A stretch of DNA of 64,000 nucleotides from Grammothele lineata (Eukaryota; Basidiomycota; Agaricomycetes; Polyporales; Polyporaceae), in the NCBI GenBank assembly GCA_002150815.3, contig NDFF03000317.1, positions 620,001 to 684,000 of the forward strand, written 5' to 3'. Positions 24,443 to 37,200 of this stretch are shown piece after piece (position 1 is the first letter of the stretch; every line of letters begins with the position of its first letter). Below the pieces are notes generated by a model, which was not told the DNA's origin, searched no databases, and saw only the letters and a program-made list of their open reading frames with translations. The position numbers were made by a program, and so were the translations under genes.

Positions 24443-26138
24443 CTATAGTTTATCTCGCCATGCACCCCAGCTTGGGATAGCCGACCACAACGTACCGCCG
24501 AGAGGAACGTGATACGTATACTGCTGAAAAGAAACCTTGGGTATCGGCCCTTGGAAGCAGGGGACGGGAAGGGTGTCCGGAACCGATGTTTCCGCTCTAT
24601 CGCTGGACGGGGGGCTGGAATGCGATTGAGACGAGCCTGAAGCCGGAGTGGATATCGTTGTGGGACCGCTGAGCTGGCCTAACGCGTACCCCGGTGAGTT
24701 ACGTCCAGAAGGTGAGACATCCAGGCGTGCGTTGCGAGGCCGACGAGAGTGTACCTTTCGGGGCGTCGGTCTGGGGGACGAGGAAGTGGGAGTAGACATG
24801 CGGTAGAGACCTGTTGGGACGGAAGTTACGGATCCATCTGCCAAATTGGAGATTGTGGCCGCATCCGAAGAATCGGTCTGCGAGTCTGGTCGGCTGTGGT
24901 CTAGCTGGATATCGAGGTCGTACAGGCCCTCCCTAGCTGCGCGGAGGCCCATCACACGGAGTGCATATACCGACAAGCGGCCAGGTTCTGGTCCGAACGC
25001 GAGATGTTCAAACGCAAGGTGTGGCTCCATGCGCGACATTTCCTATTCCGTGGGTTAGTCCAAGATTCCGAACACGAATTACACGGGTTTAAGACTCACA
25101 GAGTAGAAGTCCAACACGGCCTCGGTGAGCTTTGCCACGAGCTCCAGCCGGGTTATCGGTCTCCGTTTTGTGCGTCCGCCTGCCGTATTGACGAGGATGG
25201 TGCGTGTCAGCTCCAGGTCGGGATATGCAGCCCACTGTGAACGTGATCAGCAGACATTCACAATACGCTCGCGACGAAAGGCCTTGCGCTTCAATCGAGG
25301 CGGATTGGACAACACGACACACCTGAAGGCGTATGAGCACGCTGTTCTGCGAGTAGTCTACGAACACCTTCTCCTTCATGCCTCGAATTTTCGACACCAT
25401 CTCGGCCCGCCTAGATAAGAGCGTCGTCATCGAGACTCCCGGGATGCTCTTGTTCTCGCCCCTCGTCTTGAACTTCACGTCGAAGCGGCGGTCTACCCCG
25501 TCGTTCCCGTCCACCGCCCATTCCCTCGAGTCCTCCCAAGCCGCCTGCGCCTCGGCCGCCCTCGCGCGGGCGGTCTCCCTGCGCGCCCTCCGCCACACCC
25601 GCTCCTCTCTCCAGACTTTCTCCGCACCGCGCTGGCGCTCCTTGATGCCCGCGACGACCGGGCCAAAAACGCGGTCCCGGACCGTCTCGATGACCGCGCC
25701 ATCGGGGTCTTTGAGCCATGTGTTCTCGCGGTTAAGGTAGATGGACAGGATGTCGGGGTCGACCGACCTATAGTACTTGCCCTGCCGCTCGAACGGGTAC
25801 GGGTCGTCCGGCCCTCCGCCTTTGTACTCTAGCCTCTTCCTCGCCTCGATGGCGCGGCGCTCGAGGTGTGAGGGCGGCGCGAATATGTTACCTAGTTTCA
25901 CCAGGCCTCGCTCCTTGGCGATTTTGGCGATGTCTGGCGCGACTCCGGGGTAATCAGGAAGTTCATCTTCCTTTCTCCAGGGTACGGGCCCCCCATCTCC
26001 CTTTGAGACGTCCTCCTGCGTTGCATCTGCGGGTTTTGCAGTTCCTGTGGATTCCGTGGGTGCAATGGACTGTGGTGTCTCCGCGTCTTCTGCCTTTTCC
26101 GTCGCCTTCGGTGTTGAGCTGCGCAGCGACGATTCCAT
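24443..26138 (-). CDS. Conserved-looking protein of unknown function
   Basis: Exons are 26138-25323, 25234-25100 and 25042-24443, giving 516 residues; both introns are GT-AG and phase 0. I do not recognise the family. The N-terminal 70 residues are low-complexity and Thr/Ala/Glu-rich. The middle (about 75-330) is well ordered, with many aromatic and charged residues (YPGVAPDIAKIAKERGLVKL, GKYYRSVDPDILSIYLN, RRAEMVSKIRGMKEKVF) and an Arg/Ala-rich helix that could be a coiled coil. The C-terminal 150 residues are Ser/Pro-rich and probably disordered. No signal peptide or membrane segment is visible. The start is the first ATG giving the conserved-looking part. An upstream extension to 26330 is open but looks non-coding. 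Confidence 0.65.
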
Positions 26139-26664
26139 AACGTGTTGCGGAGTGGTGGTGATACGAAGACAAAGGGCTAACGATTTCGCATCTACATAAG
26201 TACGTGCCGCGAGGTGCCACTGGATGCCTTGATTTGGTATCGACAACACGCGGCGTGTCAAGCATGCTACAGCCAGTCCGTAACATCGCAAGCACTCCAG
26301 CTGATGGCGCTTTTCCCACAAGGAAGCCAAATTTGCCGACTAGCTCCTCTATTCAGCCACAAGATCCGATATGTACAGTACGAACGAAAGAACAACAGGG
26401 AGCAGTACACCGACCGCGCGCGGAGGGCAGGAAGACAACAGGCCGATGAGAGAAAGAGAGATGATTACAACACAGGCACATATGTAGACGTATGCACGGG
26501 AGAGAGCCAAAGAAGACTGCGGTGATGTACGCGTGTGGGACGACCAGACGTCATCTCCATGCGCAATCCGAAGGCGCGCCTTCGCGGCCTCTTCCCCGAA
26601 CCCTGCCTCCAACCCGCGGCTGCTCCACCGGTCGACCAACCACAACACAGACGGAAGGGAGCGC
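26139..26664. other. Intergenic, no gene recognised
   Basis: Promoter side of the unknown gene and 3' flank of the Rab gene; short open frames only. Confidence 0.5.
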
Positions 26665-27791
<1,127 letters not shown>

Positions 27792-28011
27792 GTCTAATTG
27801 TCAGGTGTGTTCGTGTGCGGATGAACGTGAGTCGTGGACGGGGCAGGCAGGGTCGTGGCGGACGTGGAGGGGGAACGGAGAGTGCTAGCGCTACGAGGCG
27901 GCGTGGTGGGCGGCGGGAGGACGAGTCGCTGCCGGCGGAGTTCGAATCCCACAGCCGCGCGACTCTGACCCGGTCTCCGTCTTGCCGAGATCATTAGAAC
28001 CGTGGGTATAG

Positions 28012-28172
28012 ATCCGGCGGAATCCGCCGTTATCCGCCGGATTCCGACGGATAACGGCGGATAACGGCGGATACCAACGGACTAGTACATAGCAATAAGT
28101 AGACTAGTAATGCAGGTAATAGGAGATAGAAGGTCAATACAACACTATCGCCGGTGTCTTCACGTATTGGCC
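28012..28172 (+). repeat. Left terminal inverted repeat
   Basis: Starts with a near-palindrome (ggcgga/atccgcc), then several ggataacggcgg units, and ends at the shared tattggcc. It pairs with the arm at 29439-29585. Confidence 0.7.
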
Positions 28173-28329
28173 TGCGGAGGTCTTTCCCTCCACGTTGCAC
28201 AGGTTTCCATGTAGCCCGCACTTTTCATACCGATGTACATATGGCTTACAATACTCCATCTACGCTAGTACACGACTCCATTCCTCGCATGAAACCTGGT
28301 AGACATCCGAAGAAATCTTGATGCTGCAG

Positions 28330-29370
28330 ACGATTATTCCGCCAGGTTGCCCATTTAGCGTACACAGATTATCATCCAGCACAATAAACTACCCAAGATG
28401 TTGTCTAGCTTACATGAAAATCCCTCCGGCAGATTGAATCAATCAAATTTCCATCTGATGCACATGGATTATCGTCCGGAACAACGGACCACCTAATATT
28501 CCACCTGGCTTACATGGATTTCTCTCCGACGGCATGACCTAACCGGATTTCCGTCTAGTGTACACGGAAATACCTCCAGCACAATGAACTAACTGCCTTT
28601 TCATCCAGCGTGCATGGATTATCATCTACTATAACGGATTACCTTATATTCCCCCCAGCTTACATGGATTTCCGTCTAGTGGCACAAACTGACTGGATTT
28701 CTGTCTAGCACACACAAGTCTTCCTCTGGCGCAATGAACTAACTGGATTTCCATCTAGTGTACATGAATTATTGTCTGGCATGATGGACTACATAATATT
28801 ACATCTAGCGTACACGGATTTCTCTCTAGCAGCATGGAATAACAGGATTTCCATTTGGTGCACATAAATCTCCCTCCAGTGCAATGAACTAACTCTCCAT
28901 CTAGTGCACATGAATTTCCCTCCAGCACCACGAGCTCACCGGATTTCTGTCTAGTGCAGATGAATTATCGTCCAGTACAATGGACTACCTGATATGCCAT
29001 TTAGTTTACACGGATTTCTCTCCGGCAGCATGCACTGACTGGATTTTCTTCTGGCGCACACAGAAATCCCTCCAGCGCAATGAGCTAACCGGATTTCCAT
29101 TGTACACACATAGTTTTTTCTCCAATTGCATGAACTAGCTGAATTATTGACCAGCGTACACGGATCTCCCTCCAGCACAACGGATTGACCGGATTTCCGC
29201 TTAGCGCACATGGATTATCGCCCGGTACAGTGGACTACCTAATATTCCATCTAGCTTACACGGATTTCCCTCCGGCAGCATGAACTAACCAAATTTTATT
29301 CTAGCGTACACGGAAATCCCTCCGCCACAATGAACCACCCGAAATTCCGTGCAGCGTACACAGCTTTGCA
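28330..29370 (+). repeat. Degenerate ~50-bp tandem repeat array with higher-order structure
   Basis: About 20 diverged copies of a 50-bp unit. A typical unit runs ggatttccatctagcgtaca and then cggatttccctccagcacaa and tgaactaacc. A variant unit containing ggattatc/gaattatt recurs at about 28368, 28468, 28618, 28768, 28964 and 29214. The gaps of 100, 150, 150, 196 and 250 bp equal 2, 3, 3, 4 and 5 units. The array is more AT-rich than its surroundings and codes for nothing. Confidence 0.8.
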
Positions 29371-29438
29371 TGTTGAGTAGTGGGGCTATTGCGGACTGCA
29401 TTAAAACCCGTGCGGTGCGGAGGGAAAGGCTTCCGGCG

Positions 29439-29585
29439 GCCAATACACGGCGCCAGCAATAGCGTTGTATTGGCCTTCTATACCCTACTACCAGTGTTAT
29501 TAGTCTACTTATAGCTATCTACTAGTCCGGTGGTATCCGCCGTTATCCGCCGTTATCCGCCGTTATCCGGCGGATTCCGCCGGAC
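29439..29585 (-). repeat. Right terminal inverted repeat
   Basis: Inverted counterpart of the left arm, with three tatccgccgt-type subrepeats in a row close to its outer end. Confidence 0.7.
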
Positions 29586-30129
29586 CGGTACACATGGTTG
29601 GGACCTTCATGTCTTGCCCGCAACGCACCGGGCTTGGTCCCGTTTCCTCCGTGTCTCTCAGCTTCCGAGGCGTGTATCCACTCCGGTTGATGTTTGATCT
29701 CATATGTTTCGCCCCAAAGCATCATATTCTGCTGTCGCTGCGCTGGACGCATTGAAGGAATGCAGAGGGCGATGTCTTGAGTCGTCGGAGTTCACTGTTC
29801 AGATCATCCCTGTGGAATTGATACATCATGCACGATGTTGATTGCCTAGCACATCATGGACACGTTACACGTAGAGACGCGTCCATTTCGTAGGACTCGG
29901 AGCGAAAGCATCCCGGCTTGCGTGCAGCGTTGTGCAACGGCACTCAAGGACTCGTTCACATTCAGATGTTAGTGACGCCGGAGCGGCCCACTCGGACCGT
30001 CGGGTTCCTTGCGCATGGTCACGGAACCTCTACCAGGCGCATATATCTGCGGATGGTTTGAACAGACATCATGCTAGATTTTGTCACCATCGCACAACGT
30101 TCGACATCGCCGCGCGGCCTTCACTGATC
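29586..30129. other. Intergenic, no gene recognised
   Basis: Sits between the repeat element and the rhamnose mutarotase gene and should contain that gene's promoter. No feature is recognised. Confidence 0.5.
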
Positions 30130-30632
30130 ATGTCTGTTCCCCATTCGAAACGCGTCTGCCAAATCATTAAGGTGGGTGCCTGCCACAGCCCGCACTAATA
30201 CGTGTCGCCCAGCCACTGACGCAATGCTCTCTGCGGCTGCGGGCACGATCAGCTCAAGCCAGAAGCAGAGGCTGAATACAAACAGATCCACGCCGCAGTG
30301 TGGCCTGGGGTACTCGCCGCGCTAGAGCGGCACAATATCGCGGACTACTCCATCCACTACTACCCTCCTCTCCAGCTACTGATCGCGAACTTCAAATACG
30401 TCGGCGAGGATTACGACGCGGACATGCGCGGTATCGCCGCGGACCCCGAGACGCAGCGCTGGTGGGCGGTGACCGACGGCATGCAGGAGAGCTTCGTCGA
30501 GGGCGCGACAGGAAGTGGGGGCGCGGTTCCGTGGTGGCAGGTATGTGCAATGTTCCGTTGATACCGGTCAGAGGTTGACGCTCCGTGTAGGAGCTAGACG
30601 AGGTGTTCCGTTTTGAAGGCAAAACAGCTTGA
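30130..30632 (+). CDS. L-rhamnose mutarotase (RhaM family)
   Basis: Exons are 30130-30171, 30253-30540 and 30591-30632, giving 123 residues, close to the usual 104-115 of the family. The enzyme interconverts the alpha and beta anomers of L-rhamnose before its catabolism. The motifs fit: [12 protein letters not shown] (with the conserved His and WP), [11 protein letters not shown], a RWWAVTD segment and the C-terminal [13 protein letters not shown]. The dimeric ferredoxin-like fold is the known family structure. No other rhamnose gene lies nearby, so the gene stands alone. It converges on EMC4, with 86 bp between the stops. Confidence 0.88.
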
Positions 30633-30718
30633 GACGCTCCCAGGGAATGATGTTGTGCAGCGATGTATAGGGAAAACTCCGGGGAGATGCAGATGAACAA
30701 TAACAGATAGGACATGGA

Positions 30719-31424
30719 TCATACGAGCAAGATTTCTGGAGCCTGGTGGTGATACACGACATGAAAAGATGAGACTGTATCGCGAAACTGGGTCACGCAC
30801 CTGTCCCCTTGTCTCGAATGCCAGCCAATCCCCCGTCCCGGTCGGCAACAGTCCCATCGAGCGGCACTTCCAGAGACCCAATGCTAGTGTAAGGAGGTTG
30901 CATAGTAGATAAGCGATCTTCTGCATCGGGAGCGTGGTCAGGGCTTTGGGCGATGATGACGCAGGCGCGAACTGAGCGAACGCTGTGCGAGCCTCAGCAA
31001 CTGCGCCTCCGACATGGCGAGCATGGACGTACTGGTATTGATAGACGCGAGGTTCTTGAATGGGCTCGAGAGGAGCATGAATACGATGCCCATGCTGAAG
31101 ATCTGCACTCCGCCGCCGGACATGTACAGCATGAACGCTTGCATAGGAAGAGACTTTGCTGGGGAGACGGCGAGGTCCCAGGCACGTTTCGCCTTCATCT
31201 CTTCGTATGACGCGCTCGCAGCAGCAACTGCTTTTCCGCTACTTGACTTGCTCTGATGGTTCTATCAATTCAAGCCCTAGCTGAAGAATACAACGCGCTC
31301 ACCGACGTGACTGCTGAAGCAAAGCCCGGGGGAGGAGGGAGATGCTTCCATCTAGGTCGGCGGAGTGTTAGAAAGTGACATAGTTCGGAAGATATACATA
31401 CTTAGATACTTCTGAGCTTGACAT
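30719..31424 (-). CDS. ER membrane protein complex subunit 4 (EMC4)
   Basis: Firm exons are 31261-31033, 30982-30801 and 30742-30719. They encode [19 protein letters not shown], a first membrane helix, SINTTFAQF, a second membrane helix ([15 protein letters not shown]), and [18 protein letters not shown], all diagnostic of EMC4. EMC inserts tail-anchored and multipass proteins into the ER. An upstream exon ending at 31303 encodes the conserved [14 protein letters not shown] motif. The 5' end is uncertain. The ATG at 31424 (good context gccATG) joins in frame only with an AAG acceptor at 31345. With the TAG acceptor before 31351 the frame instead opens at 31552-31567. I give the shorter model. 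Confidence 0.8.
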
Positions 31425-31731
31425 GGCGACGCGAAGCCTGGGATCGTGGGTGGTAGTAGGGCGTATAGTAAAGGGTAAGGAAATGGTCCTTCGTGTCCGC
31501 CGTCGTCTGCGAGCTTCGCGGCATAGTTTCCCGCGCCGAGCGACGTGTGCATACGAGCGCCCATCAAGCTCTACGGACCGTCGCCGGCCCGAAACATTGA
31601 GGTTGTTGTTTTGACATCGGCTCGTGCCGAAGCTGTCCTCTCTCATCGTCGACGTTGTAGTTTCGCTCTCAGGATGTCACCTTCTGCAAGTACCCACACG
31701 CTTGCACACGCGGTTCAGTGTCAACGAAGAC

Positions 31732-33687
31732 ATGAACTCCAGCCCGAAGTCGAAATCTCTTCGCAGCCGCGTCAGCCAGTTTCTGCGCGCTGCATCGCGA
31801 GCACCCCGGAGTCGACATGCCAGTCCGACTCGGAAGCCCGGGCAAGTATCTCAGAGTTCAACCTTGCTTACACTTCCTGGAGAACTGTTGTTACACATCC
31901 TGGAAGAGCTTGACATTAGGGACTTGATAGCATGCTTGAACGTAAGTGGTAACATGGAAGTTGACTCCACTACAGTCGCTCAACGTCGAGAACCATAGAC
32001 GTGCCATATGTTTTCCCAACTTGTCAGCACGGATATTCGGCTCCAGCTCACCATTTGGCTGAAGAGGACTTCGATGATTTCCGGGAGCTCTATGTCTGGT
32101 GATGGTGCTAATCGCCTTCAACTCCTGCACAACTACACTTCTCGATTGCAACATGGCGGCCCATTCGCACGCCAAACCGTCAAGTACGATGACATGGCGT
32201 ATATAGAGTGGCAGCGAGCTCTAGACGGAGCTATCTGTTATACTCACGTGAACGAAGACGGCGGTAGTCAATTCATAGTGCACACTCCTCCATCCGACGT
32301 ACGTGGCACGGCCGCCCAAAAATGGGTCCTCCCAATCAGCGACATTGTCGCACAGCACATTTTTTGTGAAGGCACCGCAGATGTATCACAGGGTCTTGCT
32401 GTCATTTTAGTTTATGACCTTGGGGATTGGTAGGAGTTTCTCTTGGAAGGTCGATACGCTGTTCTCATTCTGTCACAGGCCTGTCTCCTTGCACATCCTT
32501 TCGTTGAACCAGTCAGGGAGCGAACATCCAGAAGCAGTTGTGCCAGTGCTGCGTTCTTCCCCCTCAAACCAATCCGATGGGGAGGATCCGGACGTCAACG
32601 TCAAAGGGCTGCAGGTTCACGGATGTTATCTGTCATTTGTGCTAGTCCACTTCTCCCCCACCATAACTTCGTCTGCGGACGTCGAAGTTTGGGATTGGAG
32701 AGCTGGTCGTAAAATCTGGGTGAGCTGCGTTGTTCTCGCATATGCATCAATATGTACTAAAATCTTATATGTTGCAGCATCAGCACTACAGACGTTGGGA
32801 GATCTCACATGCCCTGCTCGATGATAGGCTGGTCGTCGTCTCCTCGAGCAAGCGATACAAGTTAGAAGTACATCGCTTCGATCCCTCTTCAGCCTCCACC
32901 AACGCGGTCAATCCCTCTGTGGAGAAAACTCCTCTAGTCACGCTCTGCCTCCCTCTCCCGCAGGGGTGGAAGAAAGTCCGTATCCTCGACATCCATTCAA
33001 GCGCCCCGCCCGCTCCGTCCCCGCAGAACCCTCGCCCTTTCCAAACGGATCCCTCATGCGCGCTTCTCGCCGTCGACTTCACGGTGCGCGACATGGCCGC
33101 TCTGCCCTCCTTCGCACACACGTGTACGCTGCTCGTCCCACATGTCACAATTCACGCGCTTGTCGCTGCGGCGCCCCCTCACGGCGGCCGCACGCTCGAG
33201 TGGGCCGAGTGGGGCCCGCGCGGGAGCGTGCTGGTGCACTGCGGCGACGCGTACAACGCGGGCGTCGCGCTCCGTCCCTTCGGATCGATGTACCCGCTCG
33301 TGTTGCGCGATCCCCAGGTACCTCCGCCTTGGCCGTCGGTCACTGTGGACCTCAATCCGTGGGCAGTGGAGCCAGACGGTGAGCCGGAGAGAGAGCTGCG
33401 GGAGAGGGTGCGCCCGATGCTGTACGACTCGGACGATGAGGGGTGGACGGAGCATTTTGCTGCACCGGTGCGGACGAAGTTGCCGTATAGGGTGTATCCT
33501 GGCCCGAGGGTGTTCGCACTCGGGGCTCGGTCGACCACGAGGGTTGATGTAGTCGATGGAGGGGTAGTGGCTGTGGTGAGTTATACTTGGTTGGCAGCTA
33601 GAGGATTGGGACAGATGCTAACTTTATGTCCTACAGTACAATGATCAAAATGGCAGAGTCGCCGGGTTCGACGTTCATACTATTTGA
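31732..33687 (+). CDS. F-box protein (paralog of the gene at 20876)
   Basis: Exons are 31732-31941, 31999-32429, 32479-32719, 32778-33575 and 33637-33687, giving 576 residues; all four introns are GT-AG. The F-box is LTLPGELLLHILEELDIRDL, near residue 50. The downstream region aligns with the minus-strand paralog throughout: RLQHGGPFA, VEVWDWRAGRKIW, ALLDDRLVVVSSS, NPRPFQTDP, PVRTKLPYRVYPGPRVFALG and the final GFDVHTI. The product is probably an SCF substrate adaptor; the ligand-binding part is of unknown fold. The gene starts within about 300 bp of the oppositely oriented EMC4 gene, so they may share a promoter. Confidence 0.78.
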
Positions 33688-34218
33688 TCAGATGTCTTGC
33701 TGTCAGATATAAACACTGCTTCGATATCATTTGTTACCTGGGCAAGAGGGTTTTCTCTGTTTTCAATGGGGCGCGTTATTTGATACTTCCTGACCCAATT
33801 TTGACCTGTCTCGGGCTGCTACAGGCCTAGGCAGCTCTGGTGCCACACAAAGCGCTATAACATTGTACTAGCCGCCCATTTTTCTGGATATGAAGGCATT
33901 AGGTGATCGCGAGGCTGGCCGGAAGGTGCTGCGGTACTGATTGTGGCCATGAGGCTGACGAGTTGGATGCTGTTGGATGAGGCTGCCAGGGCTGTGGCCG
34001 GAGCAATAGGCGCTAGTAATGTGATGCCCGCAACGGAACGCGGCCCGGCCAGCCGGCCAGCCGTGGGTACCGCAGCTGCATTCGAACTGGTTGACTTGTG
34101 GCGGCTGGTAGGCGGCTGGCAGTGGGTCCGCAGAACAAAAGCCGGTCTGACTCTGTCTCAGACACGTAGCGTCGTTTCAACCGCATCCCATGCATCCTCA
34201 CCCCCACAGGCCTCTAGG
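33688..34218. other. Intergenic, upstream of Dicer
   Basis: The reading frame of Dicer exon 1 stays open upstream to an ATG at 33943, but that stretch has no similarity and uneven composition. I treat it as leader/promoter. Confidence 0.45.
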
Positions 34219-37200
34219 ATGTCCGTCCCACTCGACCAGATCAGCGACGTCCTCCTCCCGCGGCGGTATCAAGAGGAAATCTTCGTGCGAGCTCAGCAAG
34301 GGAATGTCATCGCGGCATTGGACACCGGCAGCGGCAAGACGTACATCAGCACGCTTCTCATCAAGCACGTCGCCGCACAAACCCATGGCCGGGGCAAGAT
34401 CATCGTCTTTCTCGTCCCGAGAGTCGCCCTCGTGGAGCAGCAGGGCGAGTTTATCTCTAGACAGACGTCCCTCCGCGTACGCCAGTTTTTCGGCGCTACC
34501 GCCCACGAAATGAGCGACCGGGACAGTTGGAAGAACGAGTTCGACAACCATGACGTCTTTGTTATGACCGGTTTGTCTCGCTTGGTGTTTGTGTGTATCC
34601 ACTTCGCTAATCCAAGTCCAGCGCAAATTTTTCTCAACATTTTGACTCACTCACACTGGGGGATCAGCAAGGTGCTGCAGGCTGCAGAGATCGTGCTGTC
34701 TTCTGATTCTGACATTGTGGTTCTCTAGGTCTCACTTATCGTCTTCGATGAATGCCACCACGCTCGTAAAAATCACGCATACAACGGCATTATGCGGGAA
34801 TACTTTCAGGCTCCTTTGGACTCACGACCGAAGATCTTTGGCATGACCGCCTCGCCCATTTGGAATCCTAAGAATGCCGCAGACTCGCTCGCTACGCTCG
34901 AAAAGAATCTCGACGGAAAGGTCATCGCTGTGAAGGACCATGTTGACGAGCTGATCGACCATTCGCCAAGACCAGAAGAGGTACAGAGACCACTTCAGTT
35001 ACGCTACGTCATGCTAACCCCTTGTGTAGATTGTTCAAGTATATCCAGCACCGCCGGATGACTATCCAGATTACCCCACTACGTCGCTCCATCTACGACT
35101 CGGCCTCGAGAGATTGCCCCCGGAGATCGGTCTACCTGTAGCCAAGATCCTGACCAGGTATGAGGTGACGTACTATAGCCTGGGTCCTTACGGTGCCGAG
35201 TATTTCTTGTACTCGGAGGTCAAGCAGCGGGTCGCACAACTCATACAAGAGGCCATCGAATCAGCCATGGACGTCCTTCCTCCTGAGCAATACGCACAAG
35301 TCGCGGCTGGCAAACCTATTCAGGACTACGCCGATCCTGTGAACCCGGTCTTGCGACAGCTCGAGGCCACCCTGACCGAATTTCGGCTTTTCTTCGAGCC
35401 TGAAGATGACGAACCGCGTGTTGAGGTCAAGCTCGGATGGATCTCCCACAAAGTCAAGACGCTCTCGGAAATCCTCTTCCATCGTCACACGGCGACTTTC
35501 CAAGGCATCGTGTTCGTCGAACAGCGTCACATCGCACGATCCCTGGCGGTCATCCTCTCTCGCTATCCTGTCCTCGGCCATATCATCAAATGCGATCAGC
35601 TGGTGGGTCATGGTACCGGCTCCTCGACCAAGACGCAAGTAAAAGGAATGGGTGTCCGAGGTCAGCAAGATACAGTAAGGATGTTCCGCGAGAAGCAGCT
35701 TAACCTACGTACGTCTCAGCTCCGTACTTGTGACGCTTTACTAACTTGTTGTATCAGTAATCGCTACCTCCGTCGCGGAAGAGGGCCTCGACTTTCCGGT
35801 TCGTTTCTCCCCTATCTGAGCTGTGGGCCCATGGTGCTCCGTGGAGGCCTATCCAATCGCTGCCCAAGAGTCTCCGGGCTGTTGCCAAGCAGTAACATTC
35901 AGGGGACCCTTGTTTGGCGCTCGGCTGGGATTGTCTGCGCAAGCACTCTGAGCTCACAGCTCAGATAACGTCTCCTATGGGCAGCTGACGTGCAGTAGGC
36001 CTGTGATCTAGTGATTCGGTTCGATCCCGTGCAACACATGGTTGGGTATCTGCAGTCCAGGGGTCGCGCACGGCACAAGACCTCGACTTTCGTGATCATG
36101 GTGCAGGAGGGCTCTCAAGCGCAAGCCGAGCGGTATCTTCAGTTCCTACACAGCGAGCCACAGTTGAAGAAGGTGTACCAAGAACGAGAGCTCAAGGAAG
36201 AGGGTCAAATTGACGAAGATGATGAGGACGATGATCCCAGTCCAGGCGACGTGGCGGAGCGCGAACGATACGTCGTCCCCTCCACCGGAGCCGTTCTCAC
36301 CTACACTTCCGCCATAGCGCTCGTTAACCAGTTGTGCGCTCTCATACCTCGCGACAAGTTCACGCCGACGCATGCGCCGCGATTCACCGGCGATTACGCT
36401 GCTACGATCCATCTTCCTCCTAGTCTACCACTACCCCCCGATCTCCTCTCTTTCGAAGGGCCGCCACGATCATCCAAAAAGGAAGCGAAGCGGGCTGCTG
36501 CGTTCTTGGCGGTAAAACGCTTGCACGAACTCAATGTATTCGACGACTACCTGCTCCCAGCGACGAGCTCGCGCACATCCGAGGCCGAAGACCCAGACGG
36601 CGTGCCTATTACTGGTATTTCTTCTATCCCGGATATGCTCAACGTACTCGTTCGCGATCCATGGACGACCTCGGGATCCGTCCTCTGGCTTCACATCATC
36701 CACATCGATGGCGTGCCGTCAGCCGGACTCGTCACCGGGACTGCCCTTCCGCCCGTCGACTTGGTGTCGAATGGCCTCTTTCTGTCTACCGAAGAAGGAA
36801 CCGAGGTCATTCTGCACCCACGAGACGGCTGGAGCCAGCGCCGCGCGATGGAGGAATACACACGAATGGGTCTATGGTGGTGCATCACCGGCAGAGGCAT
36901 CTCTCTCCCGCTGACATGCTACCTGGTCCCCATCACCCGTGACTCCAAGGTCGACTTTGACGCGATCGAACTCGCGATCGCGAACCCCTACGGCTCGATG
37001 AACTGGGAAGGGATCGACGAGACCCATTACCAGCACCTCTTGTACGTGAACAACAAAGAGTTCGGGCGTCCGTTACTCCTTCACAAGTTCCTACCGGACG
37101 TTACGCCGTCTTCGGTTCCCCCGCCTGGATCGAGAGAGGCTGATTTCCCGACCTACCGCGACTACTGGCTAGCCAAGTATACGCGAAAGGACCATGCACC

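Larger units (their letters stand above)
28012..29585. mobile_element. Non-autonomous TIR element with internal satellite
   Basis: The ends form long inverted repeats of about 160 bp. The left arm starts at 28012 with tccggcggaatccgcc. The right arm, read from 29585 on the other strand, starts with the same bases. Both arms carry ggataacggcgg subrepeats and then a shared stretch with actagta, aagtagact, agaaggycaatacaac and tattggcc. The arms are clearly related but not identical (small indels in the subrepeats). Between them lies no open frame of useful length, only a repeat array. This fits a non-autonomous DNA transposon (MITE-like). I cannot find a convincing target-site duplication and cannot assign a superfamily. 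Confidence 0.7.

Noticed and set aside
27900..27970. Possible tRNA: ttcgaatccc at 27941 looks like a T-loop
   Set aside because: I could not form acceptor, D and anticodon arms around it.
28330..29370. CRISPR-like array
   Set aside because: Units are diverged and contiguous without unique spacers, and the genome is eukaryotic.
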